A stretch of 21,213 bases of DNA from a virus, in IMG/VR virus record IMGVR_UViG_3300024255_000193, positions 1 to 21,213 of that record, one strand, 5' to 3'. Shown here piece after piece: positions 6,295 through 11,919 of the stretch. The notes under the pieces were generated by a model, which searched no databases, had not been told where the DNA came from, and saw nothing but the letters and a program-made list of their open reading frames with translations. A program made the position numbers and the translations under genes. How positions within the stretch are numbered: position 1 is the stretch's first letter; every line of letters starts with the position of its first letter.

Positions 6295-6940
6295 AATCTT
6301 GTAAGGTGGTCAAATACTTCATAATGTTTCGACGTTCTACAATTTGAACGTCACCGTTCTCTCCTACCAGGAAGACAACGAGTTTCTTAGGGACAACACC
6401 AGTCTTTTCAGAGAACATTGCCCAGTAAGCTGAGAGTTGGACGAAGTAATCTTCCAACCATTCTTCTGGTTTCTCTTTAGCTGATGTCTTGAAGTCAACG
6501 ATGGCTAGTTCACCATCTACTTCACAGATAAGGTCAACTGTGCCAGCAAGGCAGAGCCTGTTAGAGTACATTGGTGTTTCTTGCTGGTAAATGTTATCGA
6601 GTCTGGTGTCCAAGTAGAACTTGGCAGCTTTAAACATCAGTTGAATAAGGGGGACTTGGTATTCATCAAGTGATTCGTAGTCTTCATTGTTAATGTAGTG
6701 TTCAAACACTGAATGAAGTCTGGTGCCACGTGTTGTGGCGTGTTTAGTAATACGATTCGCTTCTTCATTACCTACTTTGGCGCGCCAATCAGCAAACTTT
6801 TTCCCGCTGATAAAGGAAATCACAGAGGTGACTGAAGGATATAAGGTTTGATCGTCCACTTCATAGAAGCGAACGCCCTCATTCATCATGCGATTGAGAT
6901 CGCCAAACATGCACCTGTAATCATTACAATGTGTAAACAT
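6260..6940 (-). CDS. PD-(D/E)xK nuclease, RecB/MGME1-like exonuclease
   Basis: A 226-residue nuclease of the RecB/Cas4/MGME1 group. Visible motifs in order are TRGTRLHSVFE (His76), a glutamate at QQETPMY (Glu121), AGTVDLICE (Asp136), IVDFKTS (Asp149 and Lys151) and VQLSAYW (Gln168). These are the metal-binding and catalytic residues of the fold, so it should be an active ssDNA exonuclease or structure-specific nuclease. Cyanophages commonly carry this gene between phoH and gp33. The first ATG (6940) shares a base with the phoH stop region; ATGs at residues 11 and 18 are alternatives, since the family typically opens near MMNEGVRFYEV. Its role is likely in recombination or host DNA breakdown. 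Confidence 0.82.
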   Translation of the reverse strand: MFTHCNDYRCMFGDLNRMMNEGVRFYEVDDQTLYPSVTSVISFISGKKFADWRAKVGNEEANRITKHATTRGTRLHSVFEHYINNEDYESLDEYQVPLIQLMFKAAKFYLDTRLDNIYQQETPMYSNRLCLAGTVDLICEVDGELAIVDFKTSAKEKPEEWLEDYFVQLSAYWAMFSEKTGVVPKKLVVFLVGENGDVQIVERRNIMKYLTTLQDYVSKFIQHRDA

Positions 6941-7662
6941 TAGAAACCTGCAGTGTTCTTAGCGATGAGATAATTTCTCACTGTACCAGAACGACAGATG
7001 TCATCAAGGCCCATTTCAATCATCTCGATGTCATCGGGCATTAGTTCAAGGATTCTCATAAAGTCGTGGATGCCATTCTTTTCATTGCTGCGAGTAAGAT
7101 CAGACTGCATCGCGTCTCCACAGAAGACAATCCTTGTGTTCTCACCTACCCTAGTAATTATACTATCAAGTTCGTGAAAATTCAAGTTCTGCATTTCATC
7201 AATGATGATGACTGCATTATCAAGAGTCACACCACGAAGGAATGAGGTGGACCAGAACTTGATGGTCTCCTGGTTCTTAAGGGCTCCATAGAGATTCTCA
7301 AAGTCTCCATCACTTGGCATCTCAAACATGTGTTTCACCATGTTTTTGTAAGGAATCTGATAAAGAGATGACTTGTCATCATGGTCTCCAGGAAGGAAAC
7401 CGATCTCCCTGGTTGCCACAAGGGACCTGACCAGATAAACACTGTCGTAACTGGGAGTCATCTTAAGACAGTCGTACAACCCCTTGTAGAGGGCACAGAA
7501 GGTCTTACCTGTACCAGCAGCCCCATAGATAAACAGGTGTTTGCCTTGGTCCCACGCACTGAAAATCTTTTTCTGATTCTCTGTGAGTGGTTCGACCTTA
7601 ACCATCTGGGAAGTGTTGATGGGCTGACGCTTGGTTGTTTTCTTTCTAGTTTTAACAGCCAT
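6940..7662 (-). CDS. phoH: PhoH-like ATPase
   Basis: PhoH family P-loop ATPase, 240 residues. The Walker A motif GAAGTGKT is at residues 47-54, Walker B is VIIIDEMQN (151-159), and a sensor-type motif IVFCGDAMQSDLTR follows. The family is related to the ATPase part of superfamily 1 helicases; in bacteria some members are phosphate-starvation induced, and in phages the gene is so common that it is a marker, though its function is unsettled. The N-terminus is basic (VKTRKKTTKRQ). It starts in a TAATG overlap with the preceding FmdB-like gene. No Pho box is visible upstream, in keeping with expression as part of the replication operon. Confidence 0.93.
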   Translation of the reverse strand: MAVKTRKKTTKRQPINTSQMVKVEPLTENQKKIFSAWDQGKHLFIYGAAGTGKTFCALYKGLYDCLKMTPSYDSVYLVRSLVATREIGFLPGDHDDKSSLYQIPYKNMVKHMFEMPSDGDFENLYGALKNQETIKFWSTSFLRGVTLDNAVIIIDEMQNLNFHELDSIITRVGENTRIVFCGDAMQSDLTRSNEKNGIHDFMRILELMPDDIEMIEMGLDDICRSGTVRNYLIAKNTAGF

Positions 7663-7922
7663 TAGTATTGTTGTGTGATACTTGGGTTTCGTTTTCCAGC
7701 TTTCTTTACTTTGTTCATGACATGCTTCCAGCCGGGCTTGGAGCTCATCAGTTTTTGTCTCCAGTCACCAACTTCAACACCCATTCCAGGGACTGTAGTT
7801 GGGTCTGACCAATCACGGGACCAGTCTGGGTTGTCTTTAACCCATTGGTCCCACTCACTGATACTCATTGAGACTTCTTTTTGTTCACCTGTTTCTTTGT
7901 GAACCACAGGATATGTTGCCAT
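7662..7922 (-). CDS. FmdB-like small conserved cyanophage protein
   Basis: An 86-residue protein starting at ATG 7922, chosen because it forms TAATG with the thyX stop and has GGAG five bases upstream; an upstream in-frame GTG at 7928 is less likely. The N-terminus MATYPVVHKETGEQKEVSMS resembles the first strands of FmdB-type regulators but has no cysteine, so the usual zinc ribbon is gone. The middle is tryptophan rich (EWDQWVKDNPDWSRDWSDP), the end is basic with GWKHVMNKVKKAGKRNP. This protein is common beside thyX and phoH in cyanomyoviruses; its function is unknown. Confidence 0.8.
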   Translation of the reverse strand: MATYPVVHKETGEQKEVSMSISEWDQWVKDNPDWSRDWSDPTTVPGMGVEVGDWRQKLMSSKPGWKHVMNKVKKAGKRNPSITQQY

Positions 7923-8584
7923 TACCACTCCAGGGCTTGTGATACATCAGGAAACACTTGTTTGAAAACTTCTTTACAGTTTTCTGCCAACTCCATGTGC
8001 TCTGCCTGAGTTCCATTAGCAGTGCGAAGATTAATATAATGTATCCATGAGCGACATGATCCTGTCATGTAGATACGAGTTGGTGTTGCTAATGGTAGCA
8101 CAAAACGTGCACATTCTTTAGCAACACCATTGTCAAGAAGGTTATTGTAGAGGTTCATACCATCTTCAAAGTACTTCTCAATCTTGTTTTGATAATCATC
8201 AACCATTCCTGGTGGAAGATCATTGGTAGAGTTCTGCCTGTTCTTTGTGTCCTGCTTCCTTAGGTCTGGAAGAGGAATAGTTTGATCTAACAGTTTAGTG
8301 TCAGCATAACGCTGAGAGAACTCTTGGAAGCAGAAGGATCTGTGTCGTAGAACCTGAGCAGCAATACCTCTGTTGGTATTCAACTCTAGTGTCATTGATG
8401 CAGTTTCAAAGATACTCCAGTGTGCATGTTGGATGCAATACTTAAGAAGCCCTGATGCAGTACGAAAGTTTTCTTGGTTATGAGGGTTACTCACACGAGC
8501 CACGAAAGATATGACCTCCTGTGGTCCTTTACCTTCCATCTCACCTGCACCTTGGGTACATGAAATCAATTTCACGTTACTCAT
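7922..8584 (-). CDS. thyX: ThyX flavin-dependent thymidylate synthase
   Basis: ThyX makes dTMP from dUMP using methylene-tetrahydrofolate, FAD and NADPH. The start chosen is ATG 8584 (MSNVKLISCT), which forms ATGAGTAA with the preceding small ORF and has AGGA upstream; 42 bases of open frame further upstream are probably not translated in this frame. The protein is 220 residues. The signature RHRSFCFQEFSQRY (residues 80-93) matches the ThyX motif RHRxxSxxxxSxRY except that the first serine is cysteine. The nucleotide-binding half contains ARFVLPLATPTRIYMTGSCR and the closing region has GTQAEHMELAE. It supplies thymidylate for phage DNA synthesis, in line with the replication genes around it. 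Confidence 0.93.
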   Translation of the reverse strand: MSNVKLISCTQGAGEMEGKGPQEVISFVARVSNPHNQENFRTASGLLKYCIQHAHWSIFETASMTLELNTNRGIAAQVLRHRSFCFQEFSQRYADTKLLDQTIPLPDLRKQDTKNRQNSTNDLPPGMVDDYQNKIEKYFEDGMNLYNNLLDNGVAKECARFVLPLATPTRIYMTGSCRSWIHYINLRTANGTQAEHMELAENCKEVFKQVFPDVSQALEW

Positions 8585-8756
8585 TACTAAATCCTTTCTC
8601 CTTTTTGCGTTGTTGTTTACGTGCACGTCGTTCCTTCTTTAGAAGTACAACTTGCTTTTCCATGTACAAGAGTTCTTCATCAGAATAAAACTTTCGTTTG
8701 TTACTGTCATGAATAATCTTGTTTACTAATTTGATTGTCTGTTTCTTGAGTCCCAT
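8577..8756 (-). CDS. Small basic conserved ORF upstream of thyX
   Basis: A 59-residue ORF from ATG 8756 to TAA 8577. It reads MGLKKQTIKLVNKIIHDSNK at the start and ends in a very basic run with KKERRARKQQRKKEKG, so a nucleic-acid binding role is possible but unproven. Its stop overlaps the thyX start by eight bases, and its own start lies 31 bases inside the preceding ORF, which argues that both are translated in a coupled chain. I recall similar short proteins in other cyanomyoviruses at this position. Confidence 0.6.
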   Translation of the reverse strand: MGLKKQTIKLVNKIIHDSNKRKFYSDEELLYMEKQVVLLKKERRARKQQRKKEKGFSNE

Positions 8757-8881
8757 TTATAATAAGTGATTACTTCGGAGTAGTCAAGATCCAAAGTGTA
8801 AGTGTCTAGAAGGAGATCTTCTAACTCACTTACTGTCTTCTTTAGATTTTGGAGTTTCGCTTTGAGTTTTACGTGGTTCAT
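8726..8881 (-). CDS. Small helical ORF (ELEDLLLDTY protein)
   Basis: A 51-residue ORF starting at ATG 8881 inside the end of the preceding gene (56-base overlap) and stopping at 8726. The protein is a probable short helix, MNHVKLKAKLQNLKKTVSEL, followed by EDLLLDTYTLDLDYSEVITY and a short polar tail. The ELEDLLLDTY motif and its tyrosine-rich tail recur in small proteins of other T4-like cyanophages, from memory. There is no strong Shine-Dalgarno, so it may depend on translation of the upstream gene. Function unknown. Confidence 0.55.
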   Translation of the reverse strand: MNHVKLKAKLQNLKKTVSELEDLLLDTYTLDLDYSEVITYYKWDSRNRQSN

Positions 8882-9380
8882 CTTTGTCAAGTTGCAATTC
8901 TGGGAAGGCATCAATAACGTTTTGTTTAGTAATTTTATAACGGTCAGTAAGTTTACCGTCTTTAACCAGGTCAATCATGTCAGCTTCTTCAGGATGCAAT
9001 CCTTCAAGTAACTGAACCCACATCTGTTCCTTCTTTAGTTGTTGGATGCGAGGTTTAGGACTTCCAGAGCAACCATAATACACCACACCATTCACTCTTT
9101 TCTTGATGAACTTATCAATGAACCTGTGTTCAGTGAAGAGTCTCTGGTGATCAACACCTTTTGGTTTGGTTGTTCTGGCGTAAGGTGTCTTACCAGGTGG
9201 GAACATAAACCTGATGTTGGTGGCGAAGTTACATAGTAGAACTTTGGTAAGTGCAGGTGACTTATACTCCCTCAGGATGGATACTTTTTCTGCTTTTGTT
9301 TTAGCGTTAGACACTCTCTGAAGCACTTCAGAGATGAGTGTCTTATTAACTGGTAGTTTTGGTGTTGCTGGTCTTGCCAT
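8826..9380 (-). CDS. Conserved cyanophage protein (DUF6433-like)
   Basis: A 184-residue protein that sits directly after RNase H (TAATG overlap). The N-terminal part is helical and basic (NKTLISEVLQRVSNAKTKAE), followed by a conserved block with LLCNFATNIRFMFPPGKTPY. The C-terminal 25 residues are hydrophilic and probably disordered (KDEPRKTQSETPKSKEDSK). I believe this corresponds to the family labelled DUF6433 in other cyanomyoviruses, with no known function; its constant neighbourhood suggests a role in DNA replication. No catalytic motif is visible. Confidence 0.7.
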   Translation of the reverse strand: MARPATPKLPVNKTLISEVLQRVSNAKTKAEKVSILREYKSPALTKVLLCNFATNIRFMFPPGKTPYARTTKPKGVDHQRLFTEHRFIDKFIKKRVNGVVYYGCSGSPKPRIQQLKKEQMWVQLLEGLHPEEADMIDLVKDGKLTDRYKITKQNVIDAFPELQLDKDEPRKTQSETPKSKEDSK

Positions 9381-10222
9381 TAAGAAAATTCCTCAATCAA
9401 ATCTTGAATGTTGTTGTCAATGAAGTACTGAATTTGCAGTGATTGCTTTGGTTTACTTCTGGTAAAGAACGAAATGATCCTTTCCACCACTGGAGTTGGA
9501 ATCTTTGTGAAGTCAATCAGTTCAGAGTTCCTTTTCCAGTTACGAAGACGAATAAAATTTGTGAATTCTTGTGGGTCCATGCTCGCCAGAGAAGCAATCT
9601 TCTCTTTACTCATCTTCTTCTGTGGTTTGCCAGTGACAATTGCGTCATCACAGGTAAGGATGTTTGGGATACCATCAGATCTATCACCACGAATGATGTG
9701 TTCCTGTAAGTATGCAACTGGATTATCGTTCTCAATCCATCGGTTACGGATGGGATCATACTGTTTCACAAGAGGGTACCTGTGAAGCTGAATAAAATCT
9801 TTATCCGCGGACAAAATCAAAACAGGTTCGGGTTTATTCTGACGAAGGTTCAGTCTCACCAGTGAGGCGATCACATCATCAGCTTCTGCACCCTGAACTT
9901 GAATGACATGATAAGGAAAGTTACTCCTTATCTCATCCCTGATCTTATTTAGTACGGAAAACACCTTATCCCAATCGTATTTGGAGTTAGCTCTCTCCTT
10001 CTTACGGTTTTGCTTGTAGAAAGGAAAGACCTGGCGTCTCCAGTAGTCCTTGTCATCATAACAAAGAACCATTTTTCCATACTCAAGTCCATACTTCTTC
10101 TCAATTCGAGCAAGGACACGAACAATGGATCTCCTCACTGTCTCAACATTGATTCCATCTTCAATCTTGTGTCGCACCATCAAGTGACTGATGGCAATCT
10201 GGTTTGCATCTACTAGTATCAT
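9380..10222 (-). CDS. rnh: RNase H / FEN-type 5' nuclease
   Basis: T4 RNase H homologue, which removes RNA primers and adjacent DNA from lagging-strand fragments. The preferred start is ATG 10222 (MILVDANQIA), giving 280 residues; the open frame extends 12 codons upstream but across the promoter. The metal-binding acids of the FEN family are visible: Asp5 in LVDANQ, Asp56-57 in LCYDDKDYW, Glu113, Asp115 and Asp116 in GAEADDVIASL, Asp140 and Asp142 in SADKDF, and Asp180 and Asp183 in RGDRSDGIPNIL. Basic YKQNRKKERA would contact the DNA bridge. It is the first gene of the long replication operon and lies behind a terminator-promoter element at 10249-10284. Confidence 0.9.
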   Translation of the reverse strand: MILVDANQIAISHLMVRHKIEDGINVETVRRSIVRVLARIEKKYGLEYGKMVLCYDDKDYWRRQVFPFYKQNRKKERANSKYDWDKVFSVLNKIRDEIRSNFPYHVIQVQGAEADDVIASLVRLNLRQNKPEPVLILSADKDFIQLHRYPLVKQYDPIRNRWIENDNPVAYLQEHIIRGDRSDGIPNILTCDDAIVTGKPQKKMSKEKIASLASMDPQEFTNFIRLRNWKRNSELIDFTKIPTPVVERIISFFTRSKPKQSLQIQYFIDNNIQDLIEEFS

Positions 10223-10248
10223 TGGGGATACCCTTTGTTTACTCCTAT

Positions 10249-10277
10249 ATTTTAGCACAAAAAAGGAGGGGCGTCAA
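10249..10277 (-). promoter_or_regulatory. Sigma70-type promoter for rnh, -35 in the terminator loop
   Basis: The minus strand reads TTGACG (10277-10272), 17 bases, TAAAAT (10254-10249). The -35 hexamer is precisely the six-base loop of the terminator, and the spacer consists of the 3' stem arm, the T-tract and four more bases. A purine-rich AGGAG follows the -10. It should start the replication operon at rnh. Confidence 0.7.
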
Positions 10278-10284
10278 CCCCTCC
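10259..10284 (-). terminator. Rho-independent terminator after the 84-aa gene
   Basis: The minus strand has GGAGGGG, loop TTGACG, CCCCTCC and six T. The stem is a perfect seven base pairs, six of them G-C. It lies eleven bases past the stop of the 84-aa gene and ends the glutaredoxin operon. Confidence 0.9.
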
Positions 10285-10295
10285 CGTGTGTAGAT

Positions 10296-10550
10296 TTACA
10301 ACTCTTGAAGGTCCTCTGGATCAAACTGGTCAGGGTCATACCCAGGATCAAAATTGATAACCATGTAGTCTCCTCTGTCCAGCTCTCCGTCCTCGTCATA
10401 GAGTTCAGGGTGAGGGTTCTTCTCGAAGAGCTCTTCGTAATGGTGTCTGGTTTTTTCCATGAAGTCATGGAACCTTTCAGCTGATAACCAGCCTACGATT
10501 ACCCCAAGGATCAGGGCGACTTCTGTGAATAGGATTGTTTCGTTGGACAT
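10296..10550 (-). CDS. Single-span membrane protein with acidic tail
   Basis: An 84-residue protein with an N-terminal membrane segment (VALILGVIVGWLSAERF region, residues about 11-27) and a long acidic cytoplasmic or periplasmic tail ending DYMVINFDPGYDPDQFDPED and LQEL. It is a conserved cyanomyovirus type with no known function. The ATG is well supported by GGAG with six bases to the start. Its start overlaps the preceding small ORF by 40 bases, and a strong terminator follows. Confidence 0.75.
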   Translation of the reverse strand: MSNETILFTEVALILGVIVGWLSAERFHDFMEKTRHHYEELFEKNPHPELYDEDGELDRGDYMVINFDPGYDPDQFDPEDLQEL

Positions 10551-10699
10551 TCTCGTCTCCCTTTAGAGGTTATCTGAAACATTAGTCTAACTTCTTTATC
10601 GAAGATTGTAAAGCTTATTCTGTGACCAAATACTACCTCGTTAGTTGATTCTTTTTTGTCTGGGATCATTGCTCTGAACCCTCTGTTGATTCCAATCAT
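10511..10699 (-). CDS. Small ORF coupled to glutaredoxin
   Basis: A 62-residue ORF whose ATG overlaps the glutaredoxin stop (ATGA). It reads MIGINRGFRAMIPDKKESTN, then a stretch of alternating hydrophobic residues (FGHRISFTIFDKEVRLMFQI) that could form a small beta structure. The last 13 codons overlap the 84-aa gene and its ribosome binding site. I do not recognise a family. The ATGA coupling and lack of any other use for the interval favour a real gene. Confidence 0.55.
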   Translation of the reverse strand: MIGINRGFRAMIPDKKESTNEVVFGHRISFTIFDKEVRLMFQITSKGRRECPTKQSYSQKSP

Positions 10700-10938
10700 A
10701 CCATTTTATTCTCCACCATGTATCGAACCGCGTCCTTCATTCCTCCAATACTTTTATTATTTAACAAGACTTGAGGGAAGGATGAGTTACACCCAAATTT
10801 GTCAATGAAATCATCTTTACTGAAGTCCTCATTCAATGTGAACTTTTCATAAACAATTGACTTAGAGTCCATGAACTCTGTAAGTCTGTCACAAAATCCA
10901 CAACCATTCTTGGAGTAGACGTAGAACTTTTCTGACAT
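10696..10938 (-). CDS. Glutaredoxin
   Basis: An 80-residue glutaredoxin with the redox motif CGFC at residues 13-16 (the usual form is CPYC or CPFC), the cis-proline region SSFPQVLLNNKSIGG and the C-terminal helix MKDAVRYMVEN. Such phage proteins (T4 NrdC is the model) reduce ribonucleotide reductase or other disulfides. The start ATG directly abuts the T-tract of a terminator hairpin, leaving no room for a normal ribosome binding site. A TATAAT lies immediately upstream of that hairpin. Expression may therefore come from a promoter whose transcript starts within the hairpin. Confidence 0.9.
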   Translation of the reverse strand: MSEKFYVYSKNGCGFCDRLTEFMDSKSIVYEKFTLNEDFSKDDFIDKFGCNSSFPQVLLNNKSIGGMKDAVRYMVENKMV

Positions 10939-10962
10939 AAAAAAAGGGGTATTCCTACCCCT
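10939..10962 (-). terminator. Terminator hairpin abutting the glutaredoxin start codon
   Basis: The minus strand has AGGGGTA, loop GGAA, TACCCCT and six further T, then ATG. The seven-pair stem with a U-tract is a good intrinsic terminator for the hli operon. There is no gap between the T-tract and the glutaredoxin start. Confidence 0.8.
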
Positions 10963-10963
10963 A

Positions 10964-10992
10964 ATTATAACCTATTCAATTGTGTGTGTTTA
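10964..10992 (-). promoter_or_regulatory. Possible promoter for glutaredoxin
   Basis: A perfect TATAAT (10969-10964) lies one or two bases before the terminator hairpin. With a 17-base spacer the -35 would be TAAACA (10992-10987), four of six consensus bases. The transcript would begin inside the hairpin, so its own RNA would lack part of the 5' arm. Confidence 0.45.
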
Positions 10993-11004
10993 TCTACTAG
11001 GTAA

Positions 11005-11085
11005 CTACTCGTTACCTTCTTGTGTAAACAAAGCTGCTGCGATCACGGTACAAACTAATAGTGCTCCTGTACCTAGTAACCACAT
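11005..11085 (-). CDS. 26-aa membrane micro-ORF after hli
   Basis: A 26-residue ORF starting at an ATG that shares the last base of the short hli stop (TGATG). The peptide is MWLLGTGALLVCTVIAAALF followed by the acidic end TQEGNE, so it is one hydrophobic helix with a charged tail. The size and shape resemble the single-helix subunits of photosystem II or cytochrome b6f, but I cannot identify it as one. The stop lies in a small inverted repeat (GGTAAC, GTTACC). Confidence 0.45.
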   Translation of the reverse strand: MWLLGTGALLVCTVIAAALFTQEGNE

Positions 11086-11192
11086 CACCAGATACCAGGG
11101 ATGACCTGACCAGTCGTGGCGTATGCACCGAGTGCTGCCATGATGCCGAGCATTGCTGCCCAACCATTAATGCGTTCTGCGTTTTCGTTCAT
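11085..11192 (-). CDS. hli: Short high-light inducible protein (Hli)
   Basis: A 35-residue Hli protein too short to meet usual gene cut-offs. The chlorophyll-binding helix reads ERINGWAAMLGIMAALGAYA and is followed by TTGQVIPGIW. In the family motif (ExxNGRxAMxG) the arginine after NG is replaced by tryptophan, while the glutamate and asparagine remain. Hli proteins bind chlorophyll and carotenoid in the thylakoid and protect or help assemble photosystem II. The ATG overlaps the stop of the preceding 49-aa ORF (ATGA) and has GGAG eight to nine bases upstream. Confidence 0.88.
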   Translation of the reverse strand: MNENAERINGWAAMLGIMAALGAYATTGQVIPGIW

Positions 11193-11338
11193 TGGTTTTT
11201 CTCCTGTGTTTTGTTGTAGATAATTACTCTGCCGTTGTCATGTGTGAACACAAGTTCATCATCGTGACCCCAACAGAGTTCTTCGTAGAGGGTATTCAGT
11301 CTCTCCATGTCTTCATAGAGAGCGTTAGGGTTGGTCAA
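11189..11338 (-). CDS. 49-aa conserved ORF between two hli genes
   Basis: A 49-residue ORF opening with TTG at 11338, which overlaps the TGA of the first hli gene. It reads TNPNALYEDMERLNTLYEEL then CWGHDDELVFTHDNGRVIIY and ends NKTQEKNQ. GGGA precedes the TTG by six bases. An internal ATG eleven codons in is the alternative start. The protein type occurs in other cyanophages, from memory, without known function. Its stop overlaps the second hli start, placing it firmly in the hli operon. Confidence 0.65.
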   Translation of the reverse strand: MTNPNALYEDMERLNTLYEELCWGHDDELVFTHDNGRVIIYNKTQEKNQ

Positions 11339-11544
11339 ATAATCCCAAAGATAAAGTTGCCAGTTGTTGCGTATGAAATAAGACCCGCAACGATACCCAA
11401 CATTGCCAGTCTACCGTTGAGTTTCTCTGCTCTTTCGTTATGGTTTTCGATGCCATAGCGCTCAAGGGCCTCGTCAGTCATGTACATTGAGGGCTCTTTA
11501 GCCCACATGTTTTGTTGGCCACGGTCGTTAGTTGTTACGGTCAT
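11335..11544 (-). CDS. hli: High-light inducible protein (Hli)
   Basis: A 69-residue Hli protein. The single membrane helix carries the full family motif: ERAEKLNGRLAMLGIVAGLI (residues about 38-57) with Glu, Asn, Arg and Met in place, followed by SYATTG. The N-terminal half is polar (MTVTTNDRGQQNMWAKEPSM). These proteins are produced during infection to sustain photosynthesis under excess light. A dedicated promoter lies 36 to 64 bases upstream and includes both a sigma70 -10 and a late-type box. The ATG has no clear Shine-Dalgarno. It heads a four-ORF operon ending at the terminator at 10939. Confidence 0.93.
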   Translation of the reverse strand: MTVTTNDRGQQNMWAKEPSMYMTDEALERYGIENHNERAEKLNGRLAMLGIVAGLISYATTGNFIFGII

Positions 11545-11728
11545 TTGAGGTTTGTAAAGTTATGTAACTGAACTTATTTATTATAACTGTTTCTTTAGAA
11601 TTAGTAAAGTTATCTGTGGATGATAACACAGATACAATGGGTACAGTTATTGTTACTAGTGAAATTGCGCTGCCCATTAACCAGTTTCGTAGGTCAATGA
11701 GCAGCTTACTATGGCTACCGTCGTTCAT
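11528..11728 (-). CDS. Small membrane ORF upstream of hli
   Basis: A 66-residue ORF whose ATG overlaps the stop of the preceding gene (ATGA). After MNDGSHSKLLIDLRNWLMGS comes a membrane helix, AISLVTITVPIVSVLSS, and a polar tail. Its end overlaps the hli start by 17 bases and its 3' half contains the hli promoter, so codon choice there may be constrained. No family recognised; the hydrophobic segment and coupling favour a real gene. Confidence 0.55.
   Translation of the reverse strand: MNDGSHSKLLIDLRNWLMGSAISLVTITVPIVSVLSSTDNFTNSKETVIINKFSYITLQTSNDRNN
11575..11608 (-). promoter_or_regulatory. hli promoter: sigma70 boxes with overlapping late box
   Basis: The minus strand reads TTTACT (11608-11603), 17 bases, TATAAT (11585-11580); the -10 runs into AATAAATA (11582-11575), a cyanophage late box. 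The hli operon could therefore be transcribed both early and late. Confidence 0.6.
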
Positions 11729-11919
11729 CTTGGATTAAAGAATTCTACTGTTTCAATCAGTTCTCTATACTCACTGCGAATAGGGTAGTACGTCAGACAA
11801 TGTTTAGCCTGAGCACGAACTTCTGCAGGGATCCTTGGAGTCTTTTGTGGATCAATGATCATACACAGCAACTTGTAGGTCTCTTTGAGAGAATGATACT
11901 CTGATTCTTTATCAGTCAT
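11725..11919 (-). CDS. 64-aa conserved small protein
   Basis: A 64-residue protein starting at ATG 11919, chosen because it overlaps the cp12 stop by eight bases; upstream open frame is part of cp12. It reads MTDKESEYHSLKETYKLLCM then IIDPQKTPRIPAEVRAQAKH and CLTYYPIRSEYRELIETVEF. The pattern of a helical N-terminus, a P-R-I-P turn and VRAQAKHCLTYYP resembles the small BPSL0761-type phage family (x-R-x-x-A-x-x-x-LRHYP). Function unknown. It lies in the nusG-cp12 operon. Confidence 0.7.
   Translation of the reverse strand: MTDKESEYHSLKETYKLLCMIIDPQKTPRIPAEVRAQAKHCLTYYPIRSEYRELIETVEFFNPR

Noticed and set aside
11192-11458. 88-codon plus-strand ORF across the hli region
   Set aside because: It is antisense to the hli and 49-aa ORFs, which have family matches and coupled starts.
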